Assembly (NCBI GenBank): GCA_047635055.1
Contig: JBLIIJ010000002.1
Coordinates: 1 to 64,000, forward strand
Origin: JAVJRN01 sp047635055
GTDB lineage: Bacteria; Bacteroidota; Bacteroidia; Cytophagales; Cyclobacteriaceae
DNA: 64,000 nucleotides
Reading direction: 5' to 3'
Shown here piece after piece: positions 52,512-61,859 of this stretch. Each line of letters begins with the position of its first letter. Position 1 is the first letter of the stretch. Under the pieces are notes generated by a model that was not told where the DNA came from, searched no databases, and saw only the letters and a program-made list of their open reading frames with translations. A program made the position numbers and the translations under genes.

Positions 52512-53990
52512 ATGACTAAATACGATGTAGTAATCATTGGTGCTGGCCCAGCAGGCTATGCAGCAGCTATGAGAGCTGTTGACTTTAATAAAAAAGTCGC
52601 ATTAATAGAAAAAAAACAATTGGGAGGAGCAGGGATTCATCATGGAGCTCTTTGGAGTAAGACATGGTGGGAACTCAGCCGCGAAGCTCACTCCTTGAGG
52701 AAGCATTCTGTAGCTTTCAATATCAACAAGCTAGAGTTTAATTACGACAAAGTAAGAAGTGAAGTGAGACATGCTGTTAATGAACGCATGGAACAGCTTG
52801 AGCACCATATGCGAAATATCAACGTGTCTATGGGAGAAGATATGTTTGATTATATTTCAGGCAGTGCCAGAGTAAAAGATGCCAACACAGTTGAGATTTC
52901 GACATTAGATGGCAAACATGAAATAAAAACTGATTACATCATTTTGGCTACTGGAAGTACCCCTAGGAAGCTACCAGAAATCCCCATAGACGAAGAGCAT
53001 ATTTTCACAAGTGATGGCCTAGATAAATTGGAGGATTTTCCAAAAAGCATGGTTATCGTCGGAGCTGGTGTTATCGGTTGCGAGTTTGCGACCATTTTCT
53101 CAAATTTCGGTCATACAAAAGTGCATTTAATCGATAAAGGGGATAGAATATTGCCTTTTGAGGACGATGACGTAGTGAAAATTATTGAACAAAACTTGGA
53201 AGACAAAAATGTTTTGATTCATCGTAATTCTCGCTTGAAGTCAATGAATATTGAAAATGGAATGGTCGTTTATTCTTTAGAGTATACTGATGGGTCACAG
53301 GAAATTTTCAGAGTGGAAAAAGCCTTGGTATCCGTTGGGAGAGTGCCGAATTATGAAAATTTAGTTGACCCGAGTTTGGATTTAAAAGTGGACAATAGAG
53401 GGATTATCGATAATCTCACGCAAACTTCTATTCCTAATATCTATGCTGTAGGGGATATTACTGCAGATATATCTTTGGTGAATGTAGGAGAGTTGGAGGG
53501 AAGGTATGCTATTGAAAGTATTTTTGGTAAGCCTGACCGACCATTGATTTATGAGAATATAAGTGCCATCATGTTTTTAGCGCCTGAAGTGGCCGGTGTT
53601 GGTATGAACGAGATTCAAGCTCAAGAGAAGAAGTTAGACTACCGAGTCGTGAGCATAGATTATTCGTGTATTCCAAGAGCTATAGCCATGCGAAATACCC
53701 AAGGCTTTATCAAAATAATTGTAACTGATGATGATAAGCATGAAATACTAGGAATGCGAGTTGTTGGAGAGCATGCTTCAAGTGCTATTCAGGCAGTGGC
53801 TCTACTCATTTCTATGGGTAAGGGAATGCGCGAATTGGCAGAACTGATTCACCCACACCCTTCAATTATTGAAGGTATTCAAGAATGTGGGAGAATGCTT
53901 TTGGGTAAGTCGATGCTTAAACCTGCAGTTTTAAGAAATGCCATGGTTTGTAAGTCTTATGCCAACGGTAAATATTCAAATCTTAGTTAG
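52512..53990 (+). CDS. dihydrolipoamide-dehydrogenase-like flavoprotein lacking the redox disulfide
   Basis: A 492-residue pyridine-nucleotide-disulfide oxidoreductase homologue. The FAD site VVIIGAGPAGYAAAM (6-20), NAD(P) site VIVGAGVIGCEFATIF (about 178-193), second FAD motif IYAVGDIT and the C-terminal HPHPSIIEGIQE with the His-Glu pair are intact. The segment that should read GGTCLNVGCIPSK reads LGGAGIHHGALWSK (37-50): both Cys are missing (Gly41, Ala46). It therefore cannot do thiol-disulfide exchange; a hydride-transfer role, as in soluble transhydrogenases, is possible. It begins 43 bp after hisIE and may be read from the same transcript. Confidence 0.83.
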   Translation: MTKYDVVIIGAGPAGYAAAMRAVDFNKKVALIEKKQLGGAGIHHGALWSKTWWELSREAHSLRKHSVAFNINKLEFNYDKVRSEVRHAVNERMEQLEHHMRNINVSMGEDMFDYISGSARVKDANTVEISTLDGKHEIKTDYIILATGSTPRKLPEIPIDEEHIFTSDGLDKLEDFPKSMVIVGAGVIGCEFATIFSNFGHTKVHLIDKGDRILPFEDDDVVKIIEQNLEDKNVLIHRNSRLKSMNIENGMVVYSLEYTDGSQEIFRVEKALVSVGRVPNYENLVDPSLDLKVDNRGIIDNLTQTSIPNIYAVGDITADISLVNVGELEGRYAIESIFGKPDRPLIYENISAIMFLAPEVAGVGMNEIQAQEKKLDYRVVSIDYSCIPRAIAMRNTQGFIKIIVTDDDKHEILGMRVVGEHASSAIQAVALLISMGKGMRELAELIHPHPSIIEGIQECGRMLLGKSMLKPAVLRNAMVCKSYANGKYSNLS

Positions 53991-54018
53991 TATAAAACTT
54001 TGAAGTGCTAGGATATCC

Positions 54019-54633
54019 TTAATTAAACGTTATTCCTTTTGGGATGTTGAAAATCGTGCTATCCATTGCGGGGGCTTCATTAATTTCAATTGCAAGAATT
54101 TCATAATTAATTCCAGGAAGGTGCTTCACAATCTTAAGCACCAATCCTTCCCACTCGTATATTTCTTTGACTACACCGGTATTAAATATCCATTTTGTAC
54201 ATGTTTTATCCAGAATAATGGAAGTATCTGATTTTGTAGCTCCCTCTGCTTGCATGATTGCCTCTATGCTTTCATTTGCGGTTTTGTACCTTAACAGCTC
54301 ACTATATCGCGAATCTTTCAGCTTAGTACCCTTCTTGTCTTTATTTTTAAAGCTATACGTGTAGTCGCCTAGAGATAGCGTTGATGTTATTGTACTGTCG
54401 GATATTCCATATTTATTAATTTCTATTTCCGTAACAAAATGATCAAGCCACCCGTCATCAGAAAATGTTCTCGTGGCTGACCCAGTAGCATCTCCTGTGA
54501 TACTGTATTTTATAATCGCTCCTTTAAGTGGATATTTTTTTAAGTCTTTAGCACTTAAATCTTGGCTGTTGTCTTGTGCACAAATATTTATTGATAGCGC
54601 AAAAAATGCAGTGAGTAAGAAGAGGTTTTTCAT
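54019..54633 (-). CDS. exported protein of unknown function
   Basis: A 204-residue protein with a signal peptide (about 1-19, LTAFFALSINICAQ) and a beta-rich mature part; GAIIKYSITGDATGSATRTF and KTCTKWIFNTGVVKEIYEWE are its most protein-like segments, resembling a lipocalin-like or periplasmic binding fold. No family was recognised. It is convergent with the flavoprotein gene, 28 bp apart. Confidence 0.7.
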   Translation of the reverse strand: MKNLFLLTAFFALSINICAQDNSQDLSAKDLKKYPLKGAIIKYSITGDATGSATRTFSDDGWLDHFVTEIEINKYGISDSTITSTLSLGDYTYSFKNKDKKGTKLKDSRYSELLRYKTANESIEAIMQAEGATKSDTSIILDKTCTKWIFNTGVVKEIYEWEGLVLKIVKHLPGINYEILAIEINEAPAMDSTIFNIPKGITFN

Positions 54634-54680
54634 GATTAGGGTGATTAAGCAATGAAACTAAAGAAATCTCTGATCTTCGC

Positions 54681-54715
54681 AAAATAAAAAACCCCGGAAT
54701 GGACGTTCCGGGGTT
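54681..54715 (-). terminator. intrinsic terminator for the minus-strand nitroreductase unit
   Basis: AACCCCGGAA (54690-54699), a 6-base loop, TTCCGGGGTT (54706-54715); ten A-rich bases to the left form the minus-strand U-tract. A second hairpin, CAAGAATCTGA/TCAGAATCTTG (54731-54756, one mismatch), lies just before it on the same transcript. Confidence 0.85.
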
Positions 54716-54817
54716 ACAACCAGCTATAGACAAGAATCTGATTCCTCAGAATCTTGTTGTAAATGTCATAGAATCAAAGTGAAAAATCCTGCCATAGTGT
54801 GTTAACATCCTGCCAAA

Positions 54818-55492
54818 TCAGTAAAATACTGCCATATCATCTAATTTTTTTCTAGAAAGCTCAGGTACGAAGGTATTTGGTTTTGGATATCCGACGGGAA
54901 GCAATAAAAAGGCTCTCTCATTCAACGGTCGATTGAGGAGTTTTGTGAGAAAGTTCATTGGAGAAGGAGTGTGGGTCAGTGTCACTAAGCCAGCATTGTG
55001 AATTGCCGTAATGAGCATTCCACAGGCAATTCCTACCGATTCATTCACATAATAATTATTGGCTTTTTCATTTTCATCCATTTCATAGACGCGCTTACAA
55101 ACAACAATTAACCAAGGCGACTCTTCGAGAAAGGGTTTTTCCCAATTAGTAGCCATTGGTTTAAGATCATTGAGCCACCTTTCGCTCATTCGTCCATTAT
55201 AACTATCGTATTCTTCCTTCTCAGCTGCTTCACGAATCTTCTTCTTTAAATCTGGGTTTGATATTGCGCAGAAAGTCCATGGCTGCTTGTGCGCACCACT
55301 AGGGGCTGTTGCAGCTGTTTTAATCACATTTTCAATGATTTCCTTAGGAACATCTTTTTGATCGATCTCACGAACTGATCTACGTTTGTCCAGAGATTGA
55401 TAAAATTCCTCCGATCGCGAAATCATCTCAGCTTCTGGATATTGCTGACCGTCGTATTTAACATGAAAATATCCTTCAATTCCTTTTCTCAT
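54818..55492 (-). CDS. iodotyrosine-deiodinase-like flavin reductase
   Basis: A 224-residue nitroreductase-fold FMN enzyme whose sequence follows the iodotyrosine deiodinase (IYD) branch: RRSVREI, TAPSGAHKQPW, WLNDLKPMATNWEKPFLEE, ESVGIACGMLITAIHNAG, LPVGYPKP. The three residues that in human IYD bind the zwitterion of the halotyrosine (Glu157, Tyr161, Lys182) align with Glu94, Tyr98 and Lys119. IYD reductively removes iodide or bromide from tyrosines, and bacterial members with this activity are known in Bacteroidota. A general nitroreductase is the alternative. It lies 20 bp after the purine nucleoside phosphorylase gene. Confidence 0.85.
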   Translation of the reverse strand: MRKGIEGYFHVKYDGQQYPEAEMISRSEEFYQSLDKRRSVREIDQKDVPKEIIENVIKTAATAPSGAHKQPWTFCAISNPDLKKKIREAAEKEEYDSYNGRMSERWLNDLKPMATNWEKPFLEESPWLIVVCKRVYEMDENEKANNYYVNESVGIACGMLITAIHNAGLVTLTHTPSPMNFLTKLLNRPLNERAFLLLPVGYPKPNTFVPELSRKKLDDMAVFY

Positions 55493-55512
55493 GATGGGGT
55501 GTTTAGTGTATT

Positions 55513-56325
55513 CTATAAGATTTCAATAAGTCCTTTAAAAAGGACCACCAATTCTTTTTCAGCTTCTTGCGCCGTGGCAATGATATCCTCGATGTTGACT
55601 GGCGCTAGGTTGTCAGGATCACAATTATCTGTGAGTACAGATATTGCACAAACAGGTAATGACATTTGATTGGCTGCTATAACTTCAGGCACTGTTGACA
55701 TACCTACTACGTCCGCACCAATATTTCTGAGGTATCTGTATTCCGCTCTTGTTTCCAAGCTAGGGCCTGTCACTGCGACATAAATGCCTTTATTTAATTT
55801 AATATTGTTTTTTTCCGCAAGCATTAGCAATTTTTCATTCAGTTTGCTTGAATACGGAGCACTCATATCGGTAAATATGGGACCATATTGAGCCGATTCT
55901 TGTCCTCTCAATGGATTGTCAGGTTGCAAATTGATGTGATCGTCGATAAGCATGAGTTCCCCTTTTTTCCAATTAAGATTCATGTTTCCGGCAGCATTGG
56001 AGACTAGTAAACTAGTAACTCCCATTTCTCTCATTACGCGAACAGGAAACACTACCTCAGACATGGAGTAGCCTTCATAAAAATGAAAACGTCCCTGCAT
56101 AGCGATGATTTTCTTGCCAGAAAGTGTTCCATATATCAGCTTACCTTTATGAAACTCAACAGTAGCCAAAGGGAAATAGGGAATTTCTTCATAAGGAATA
56201 CTGTATTCAATCTTTATTTGATCGGCAAGAGCGCCAAGCCCAGTGCCAAGAATGATTCCTATTTCAGGCTTGTCCATCCCATGCTTTACTAAATATTCAA
56301 CAGTATCTTTTAATTTATTTACCAT
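55513..56325 (-). CDS. punA: purine nucleoside phosphorylase
   Basis: A 270-residue trimeric-type (PNP/MTAP family 2) enzyme that splits purine nucleosides with phosphate. GIILGTGLGALAD (about 23-35) is the phosphate site, FHFYEGYSMSEV (about 82-93) the ribose/base region, SNAAGNMN the base-binding turn and GPSLETRAEY with MSTVPEV the remaining family marks. Guanosine/inosine specificity is likely but not certain. It overlaps the upstream VCBS gene by 7 bp. Confidence 0.92.
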   Translation of the reverse strand: MVNKLKDTVEYLVKHGMDKPEIGIILGTGLGALADQIKIEYSIPYEEIPYFPLATVEFHKGKLIYGTLSGKKIIAMQGRFHFYEGYSMSEVVFPVRVMREMGVTSLLVSNAAGNMNLNWKKGELMLIDDHINLQPDNPLRGQESAQYGPIFTDMSAPYSSKLNEKLLMLAEKNNIKLNKGIYVAVTGPSLETRAEYRYLRNIGADVVGMSTVPEVIAANQMSLPVCAISVLTDNCDPDNLAPVNIEDIIATAQEAEKELVVLFKGLIEIL

Positions 56326-59300
56326 GTGATGTTATATACTTTTAATGGGCCATTGTTTTCAGCAGTCAAAATTAGCTTTTCCTGATTGTTAAAGATGCCT
56401 ATTTTTTTAATTGCTTTGCCTTGAATGAGATTAATGGCGGGATTGTCGTAGTTATTTCTTTTATCCAAAATTATAGCACCAAGGCTGAGTGCAACCATTG
56501 GGCCTTGTTCTACTTCTGTATAATCCATACCTGCGCTAAAAATTAAGTCGTTAATATCATCAGAATTGATATCAATAAATTCAAAATCATTAATGGGACT
56601 CATTTGTGCGGAGATATCAAATGGAGTGAAGTCAAATTTATTCGAATTGGTAAGTCTGAAAAAACCAGACCTAAGCTCATAGACATAGTGTTTTTGAGAT
56701 TTCCTTATTTTTTCTTCACCAAATAGCTCTACTATTTTAGCAAGTGAATATGACTTGTTAGTCAGGTAATTCTTTTTTAAACTGGGTAAAATACTCGTGA
56801 TTGTTTCCTTTCTATGGAGTGGCCATTCTTCCCCTTCAAGATATTGAGTGATGATACTTTCGGGGGAGTCGTTGCTGTCAAAGTCCAATGTATAACTGGT
56901 TAATGGTTCTGTTGGCGAAACATTATATGGCGTATTTAAACCGTAATTTCCTACAGCCAGGCTGATGCCTTGTTGATCTTCTAAAATATATAGACTTTGC
57001 CATAGCCCATTTGTCTTGTCAAGCCCGAAACTTGAGGTTTCATTACTGAAATTTCCATCTCCTTTGTTAATCAAAATAGTCACCGGCATCCATTCACCAA
57101 CGATGATCAAATCCTGTAGACCATCTTTGTTGATATCTAAAAATCTTGCATCTCGAATATTGCCTAACTCCATCGAGTCATGCAAAATCAATGATCCGTT
57201 ATTATTTCGTAAGAAATAGGAGTAGGGTGAGTGAGGATACTTCCCAGGAACATGACTACTTCCTATGAATAGGTCTGTGAAATTGTCATTATTGAAATCA
57301 GCAACAGCGACCACACTGCCAGAAGTATTAGTAGGGATTTCACTAGAGAGTCTGAATTTTCCTTGTTCCTTTTTATAAACTCTATCGTTATAAAGTATAT
57401 TCCTGCCATCGTATCTGGTGCCACCACTCACCACATACAATTCCTCCACACCATCGTTATCTAAGTCAACGAATTGAGCGTCTACGTCTTCATAATTTTC
57501 ACTGTTGATCAATGATTGCATTTCATTATTTTGAAATATTTCTGATGGTTGATCAAAAGCTCCTCCAATAAATACTGAGGTTTTCGCTTGATTTATTGTC
57601 AAGGCCGGTCCTTCTTTGGAATTGGTATTTATTAATAGTGGTTGTCTTTTAAAATCGTCAAATTGATTTTCTTTATGAGAAAAGGTCAACTGTTGCAAGT
57701 CGATTCTCAGTGGGTTCAGTTGATTACTCTTTTCTTTCGGCTTATATTTTTTTTCGATATCGTGGATCAATGGGAGATTTTGGGAGATTAAATTTTCTTT
57801 TTCTATTTGAATTAAGCCATCTGACCAATAAACAATTATGCTATCCAACTTATCTGCCGCTTTTAAACCGAAATGCAAGGCGCTATTAGGGCTCGATAAA
57901 AACCCTCTATTTGCAGTGACTAATTGAATGGAAGGAGATCCGTTTACGAATATTTTTACTTTTGCGCCAAGGCCTTTGGTATTACCTTTTGGACCCTTTA
58001 GTGTGATTTTAAGGCTTTTATTTTCTTGGTTTGTATTTTCATACACTGAAGTAGGCTTTCCTTGATTTGAAACTATCAAATCTTGATCTCCATCATTGTC
58101 TAGATCAGTAAAAACGGCTCCTTGGCTAAATGTTTTTTCCTCTAATCCGAGGCTCATGGACTTGTTGTTGAATGTTAAATTTCCTGAATTTAGGTAAAGA
58201 TGATTTGCGATGGGAGTGGAAGGTATCATTTTGAGCCAGGCTAACGCAGTTTTATTTGTCCATGCCTGAATACCTTTTTTTTGAGCTTTTTGTAATGAAT
58301 CTGTACGAAAATTTATAAAATCTATGTCCCCCATATCTCGCGTTATTCCATTGGAAATAAAGAGATCGACGTTTCCGTCAAGGTTTACATCGGCGAATAG
58401 AGGCGACCAACTCCAATCTGATTTTTCCATGCCTGCCAATTGTCCAACCTCTGAGAACAATCCGTTTTCGTTCCCAATAAACAGCGTATTTCTCATCATT
58501 TGTTTGCCATAATCTTTCGCTACGAGTCTTTCATAACTGTTGATTTTCATATTGGTATCAAACACCTTTTGACGGACATTACTCTCCGCAAGCATGTCTG
58601 TAACAACGAGATCCAATAATCCATCTTTATTTATATCACTCAAATCACAGCCCATGCTGTTATGACTCATGTGGCTGAAATAGTCCTTAGAAGCGTTGGT
58701 AAACGTTTTGTCACCATTATTGATATAAAGAATGTCGGGTTCAATAAAATCATTTGCCACATATATATCAGTAAAACCGTCATTGTTAAAATCGTTTGCT
58801 ATTCCGCTTAAGCCAAATCCGGAGAAGTTGACACCTGCTTTTTCTGAAATATCTATAAATTTTCCCTCTACGTTTTCAAAGAGTATATTTCCTATTTCAT
58901 TATTGAAAATATGACTTGAACGATTTGATTTGACACTAGTCGCATTTTCAAAGCTAGGAGGGTGATTAATTACGTACACGTCTAAATCATTATCTTGATC
59001 GATATCCAGAAACAACGCGAGGGTGCTATATGATTGATCAACTAGACCTAATTCGACACCTTTTTCTGAAAATGTTAGATCCTTGTTATTGATGAACACG
59101 AGATTTCTTCTTTGTTTTGGATCTTGAAAAACATCTCTACATAAATAGATGTCTAGCCAACCATCTCCATTGATGTCTACCATGGTGACACCCGTTTTAT
59201 AACCAGTATTGGCACTCATTTTTGACTGTTGTGTGATATCGGTAAACTTAAAGTTTCCTTCATTTAAGAAAAGCTTATTTGATCCGACATTAGCTACCAT

Positions 59301-59552
59301 GTACACATCTGCTAATCCATCGTTATTAATATCGCCTGTAGCAAGACCTGCGCCGTTATAAATATAGAGCCATGAAAACAAATTAAAATTCTCATCTTCT
59401 GCTAAAATATTAGTGAATTTCAACTGGGTTTTTTTGGGGTCGAGCTTTTTAAATAACGTCGATGTTACAGGGATTTTCTTGTCGGTATTCTGTGAGCAGG
59501 CGACAGAGAATAATAGGATTAAAGAAAAAAGGGATCTTTTTAGACTTGACAT
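56319..59552 (-). CDS. large VCBS/FG-GAP repeat lipoprotein with ASPIC-UnbV domain
   Basis: A 1077-residue surface lipoprotein (FSVAC, Cys20). From about 45 to 510 there are many FG-GAP/VCBS propeller repeats with calcium-type DxNxDGxxD loops (DINNDGLADVYM, DINGDGWLDIYL, DFNNDGFTDIYV, DLDNDGDQDLIV). An ASPIC/UnbV domain follows (about 525-610; GLGAKVKIFVNGS, HFGLKAADKLDSIIVYWSDG), then a second set of repeats. Such proteins are outer-surface, often encoded with SusCD systems; none is near. The role is not known. Co-transcribed with the phosphorylase gene. Confidence 0.87.
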   Translation of the reverse strand: MSSLKRSLFSLILLFSVACSQNTDKKIPVTSTLFKKLDPKKTQLKFTNILAEDENFNLFSWLYIYNGAGLATGDINNDGLADVYMVANVGSNKLFLNEGNFKFTDITQQSKMSANTGYKTGVTMVDINGDGWLDIYLCRDVFQDPKQRRNLVFINNKDLTFSEKGVELGLVDQSYSTLALFLDIDQDNDLDVYVINHPPSFENATSVKSNRSSHIFNNEIGNILFENVEGKFIDISEKAGVNFSGFGLSGIANDFNNDGFTDIYVANDFIEPDILYINNGDKTFTNASKDYFSHMSHNSMGCDLSDINKDGLLDLVVTDMLAESNVRQKVFDTNMKINSYERLVAKDYGKQMMRNTLFIGNENGLFSEVGQLAGMEKSDWSWSPLFADVNLDGNVDLFISNGITRDMGDIDFINFRTDSLQKAQKKGIQAWTNKTALAWLKMIPSTPIANHLYLNSGNLTFNNKSMSLGLEEKTFSQGAVFTDLDNDGDQDLIVSNQGKPTSVYENTNQENKSLKITLKGPKGNTKGLGAKVKIFVNGSPSIQLVTANRGFLSSPNSALHFGLKAADKLDSIIVYWSDGLIQIEKENLISQNLPLIHDIEKKYKPKEKSNQLNPLRIDLQQLTFSHKENQFDDFKRQPLLINTNSKEGPALTINQAKTSVFIGGAFDQPSEIFQNNEMQSLINSENYEDVDAQFVDLDNDGVEELYVVSGGTRYDGRNILYNDRVYKKEQGKFRLSSEIPTNTSGSVVAVADFNNDNFTDLFIGSSHVPGKYPHSPYSYFLRNNNGSLILHDSMELGNIRDARFLDINKDGLQDLIIVGEWMPVTILINKGDGNFSNETSSFGLDKTNGLWQSLYILEDQQGISLAVGNYGLNTPYNVSPTEPLTSYTLDFDSNDSPESIITQYLEGEEWPLHRKETITSILPSLKKNYLTNKSYSLAKIVELFGEEKIRKSQKHYVYELRSGFFRLTNSNKFDFTPFDISAQMSPINDFEFIDINSDDINDLIFSAGMDYTEVEQGPMVALSLGAIILDKRNNYDNPAINLIQGKAIKKIGIFNNQEKLILTAENNGPLKVYNITW

Positions 59553-59891
59553 GAACGTGCAGTATTCGGTAACTTAAATTTTAATTTTTGGTACATCTAA
59601 GATTAAAGTTGGGCTTAAATTGATCTTAAATTATGAATTAAACAATTAAACATCCTTTTCTGGTCTTATTTTTCTAGCTACTATTTTGCGGAAATCTGTT
59701 CAAGCCGTGGCGGAAGCAGCGTCATTTGAACTTTATGAAAATCATGTTTTCATTAAAATAGGTGTCGATTGTTTGAATTTACAATACCTAATAATCGAGA
59801 CCAAGGAGGCAATCAGGTCCATAACAACTTCTTAATGTGGTCAGAAATAGGAATAACTAAGCTGTAGCGCTCATTCAAGAGGCATTAATAA
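59553..59891. other. about 340-bp intergenic region, no gene seen
   Basis: Upstream region of the VCBS lipoprotein gene. Short frame pieces near 59740-59880 do not add up to a recognisable gene. No clear promoter for the minus strand was found. Confidence 0.4.
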
Positions 59892-59925
59892 AAAGAGGGT
59901 AATGCTATGTAGCATTACCCTCTTT
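59887..59925 (-). terminator. strong terminator after the transketolase genes
   Basis: A perfect 16-bp stem (59892-59907 with 59910-59925; AGAGGGTAATGCTA at its core) with a very small loop. On the minus strand it is followed by a U-tract, so it ends the split transketolase operon. Confidence 0.85.
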
Positions 59926-59946
59926 ACTTAATCAAGTTGTTGAAAC

Positions 59947-60903
59947 CTATTTTCTAGAAACTGATTTTATAGCAGCGTTTACAATGTCCTGGGTGCTTAA
60001 GCCATATTTGTCAAGTAATTTCTCAGGCTCTCCACTTTCTCCGAAAGAATCATTTACAGCCACGATTTCTAATGGATATAGTTTATTTCTTACGAGTGTA
60101 CTAGCAATACTTTCACCAAGCCCGCCAGCAATTTGATGTTCTTCGGCAGAAACACCACAACCGGTCTTCTCTAAAGAAGCGAGGATGGCTGCTTCATCCA
60201 AAGGTTTAATGGTGTGGATATTGATTATTTCGGCATTGATGCCTTCCTTTTCTCTTAGTATTTCTTCTGCTTCGATTGCTTTCCAAACCATATGGCCTGT
60301 TGCGAAAATCGTAACATCTGGGCCATCAACAAGTTTTAAAGCTTTACCAATTTCAAATTTTTGATTTGGATCAGTAAATATTGGCCATTTCGGTCTTCCG
60401 AATCTAAGATAGACGGGTCCTTCATGATCAGCTATAGCGATAGTAGCAGCTTTAGTTTGATTGTAATCACAAGGGTTGATGACTGTCATATTAGGAAGCA
60501 TTTTCATCATGCCAACGTCTTCAAGGATTTGATGAGTCGCACCATCTTCTCCCAAAGTTAAGCCCGCATGTGAGGCACATATTTTCACATTCTTTTCAGA
60601 ATATGCTACGGATTGTCTTATTTGATCATAAACACGACCTGTCGAGAAATTTGCGAATGTTCCAGTGAATGGGATTTTACCGGCAGTAGCTAATCCTGCG
60701 GCAATACCAATCATATTTGCTTCTGCAATACCAATTTGCACAAATCTTTCCGGGTTTTCCTTAATAAAATCAGCCATTTTTAGAGAGCCGACCAAATCAG
60801 CACATAATGCCATAACGTTAGGATTAGTACGTCCTAACTCCGTGAGGCCGTCACCGAATCCTGATCTTGTATCTTTTTTTTCTGTAAATGTATATTTCGT
60901 CAT
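59947..60903 (-). CDS. transketolase, C-terminal subunit
   Basis: A 318-residue protein with the pyrimidine-binding and C-terminal domains of transketolase. FVQIGIAEANMIGIAAGLA includes the Glu that activates thiamine diphosphate, GATHQILEDVGMM the conserved His region, and a transketolase C-terminal domain covers about 190-310. The first gene of the pair encodes the other half, ending 2 bp upstream. Together they interconvert pentose-phosphate sugars. Split transketolases are common in Bacteroidota and Archaea. Confidence 0.92.
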   Translation of the reverse strand: MTKYTFTEKKDTRSGFGDGLTELGRTNPNVMALCADLVGSLKMADFIKENPERFVQIGIAEANMIGIAAGLATAGKIPFTGTFANFSTGRVYDQIRQSVAYSEKNVKICASHAGLTLGEDGATHQILEDVGMMKMLPNMTVINPCDYNQTKAATIAIADHEGPVYLRFGRPKWPIFTDPNQKFEIGKALKLVDGPDVTIFATGHMVWKAIEAEEILREKEGINAEIINIHTIKPLDEAAILASLEKTGCGVSAEEHQIAGGLGESIASTLVRNKLYPLEIVAVNDSFGESGEPEKLLDKYGLSTQDIVNAAIKSVSRK

Positions 60904-60905
60904 GA

Positions 60906-61754
60906 TTAATAGTCGCCTAAGGTTTCTTCTAATTGATTTAATGCAGTTGCCAATTGATCGTCATTCGGTGCTGCGCCGTGCCATTTGTGGGTGCCTTCCA
61001 TAAAGTCGACTCCTTTACCCATGGAGGTTGTCATCAAGTTTAGAATTGGTTTACCTTTTCCTGACATTGATTTAGCTAAATCTAGTGCCGCATTAAGGCT
61101 ATCAAGGTCATTGCCATCACATTTGATCACAGACCAGCCAAAAGCCTCATATTTAGCGCCAAGATCTCCTAAGGAATTAACTTCTTCCGTTGGGCCATCA
61201 ATCTGCTGTCCGTTGTAGTCTATTGTAGCAATAAGGTTATCAACTTTATTACTAGCGGCAAACATTGCTGCTTCCCACACTTGACCTTCTTGCTGCTCTC
61301 CGTCTCCCATCAAGACATGGACAAGACTGCTATCACCATCAAGTTTCTTTGCTAAAGCTGTGCCTATAGCGACAGATAAACCTTGACCCAAAGAGCCTGA
61401 AGCAATTCTAATACCTGGCAAACCCTCTTCTGTAGCGGGATGACCTTGCAACCTACTTCCCAATTTACGGAACGTACTTAACTCATTGACTTCAAAAAAA
61501 CCTGCTCTTGCAAGTGTACTGTACCAAACGGGGGAAATATGGCCATTGGATAGGAAGAATAAGTCTTCTCCTTTTCCTTCCATACTGAATGGGAGAGAAT
61601 AGTTTAATTGATGAAAATATAAGGAGACGAAGTATTCCGCACATCCTAATGATCCCCCAGGGTGACCAGATTGTACGGCATGAACCATGCGTACAATATC
61701 TCTTCTAACCTGAGTACACGTTTTTTCTAGTTTCTCTTTGTCGATACTACTCAT
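60906..61754 (-). CDS. transketolase, N-terminal subunit
   Basis: A 282-residue protein with the diphosphate-binding domain: MGDGEQQEGQVWEAAMFA, then DYNGQQIDGPTEEV, is the TPP/Mg motif (GDG...N). HPGGSLGCAEYFVSLYFH is the standard start. It needs the downstream subunit for activity. It begins the two-gene operon closed by the terminator at 59887-59925. Confidence 0.92.
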   Translation of the reverse strand: MSSIDKEKLEKTCTQVRRDIVRMVHAVQSGHPGGSLGCAEYFVSLYFHQLNYSLPFSMEGKGEDLFFLSNGHISPVWYSTLARAGFFEVNELSTFRKLGSRLQGHPATEEGLPGIRIASGSLGQGLSVAIGTALAKKLDGDSSLVHVLMGDGEQQEGQVWEAAMFAASNKVDNLIATIDYNGQQIDGPTEEVNSLGDLGAKYEAFGWSVIKCDGNDLDSLNAALDLAKSMSGKGKPILNLMTTSMGKGVDFMEGTHKWHGAAPNDDQLATALNQLEETLGDY

Positions 61755-61859
61755 TTATAAAGTATTAAGTGGTTATAATCACGAATGCGATTAATTAGGT
61801 CGGCTAAATTAATACACTGCGCTGTTTACATCACCCTAGTAATGAGATAATATATTGTA

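Noticed and set aside
54786..54834. three copies of a TGCCA-containing 9-mer spaced 21 and 19 bp
   Set aside because: Too short, uneven in spacing and partly in coding sequence; not a CRISPR or clear operator.
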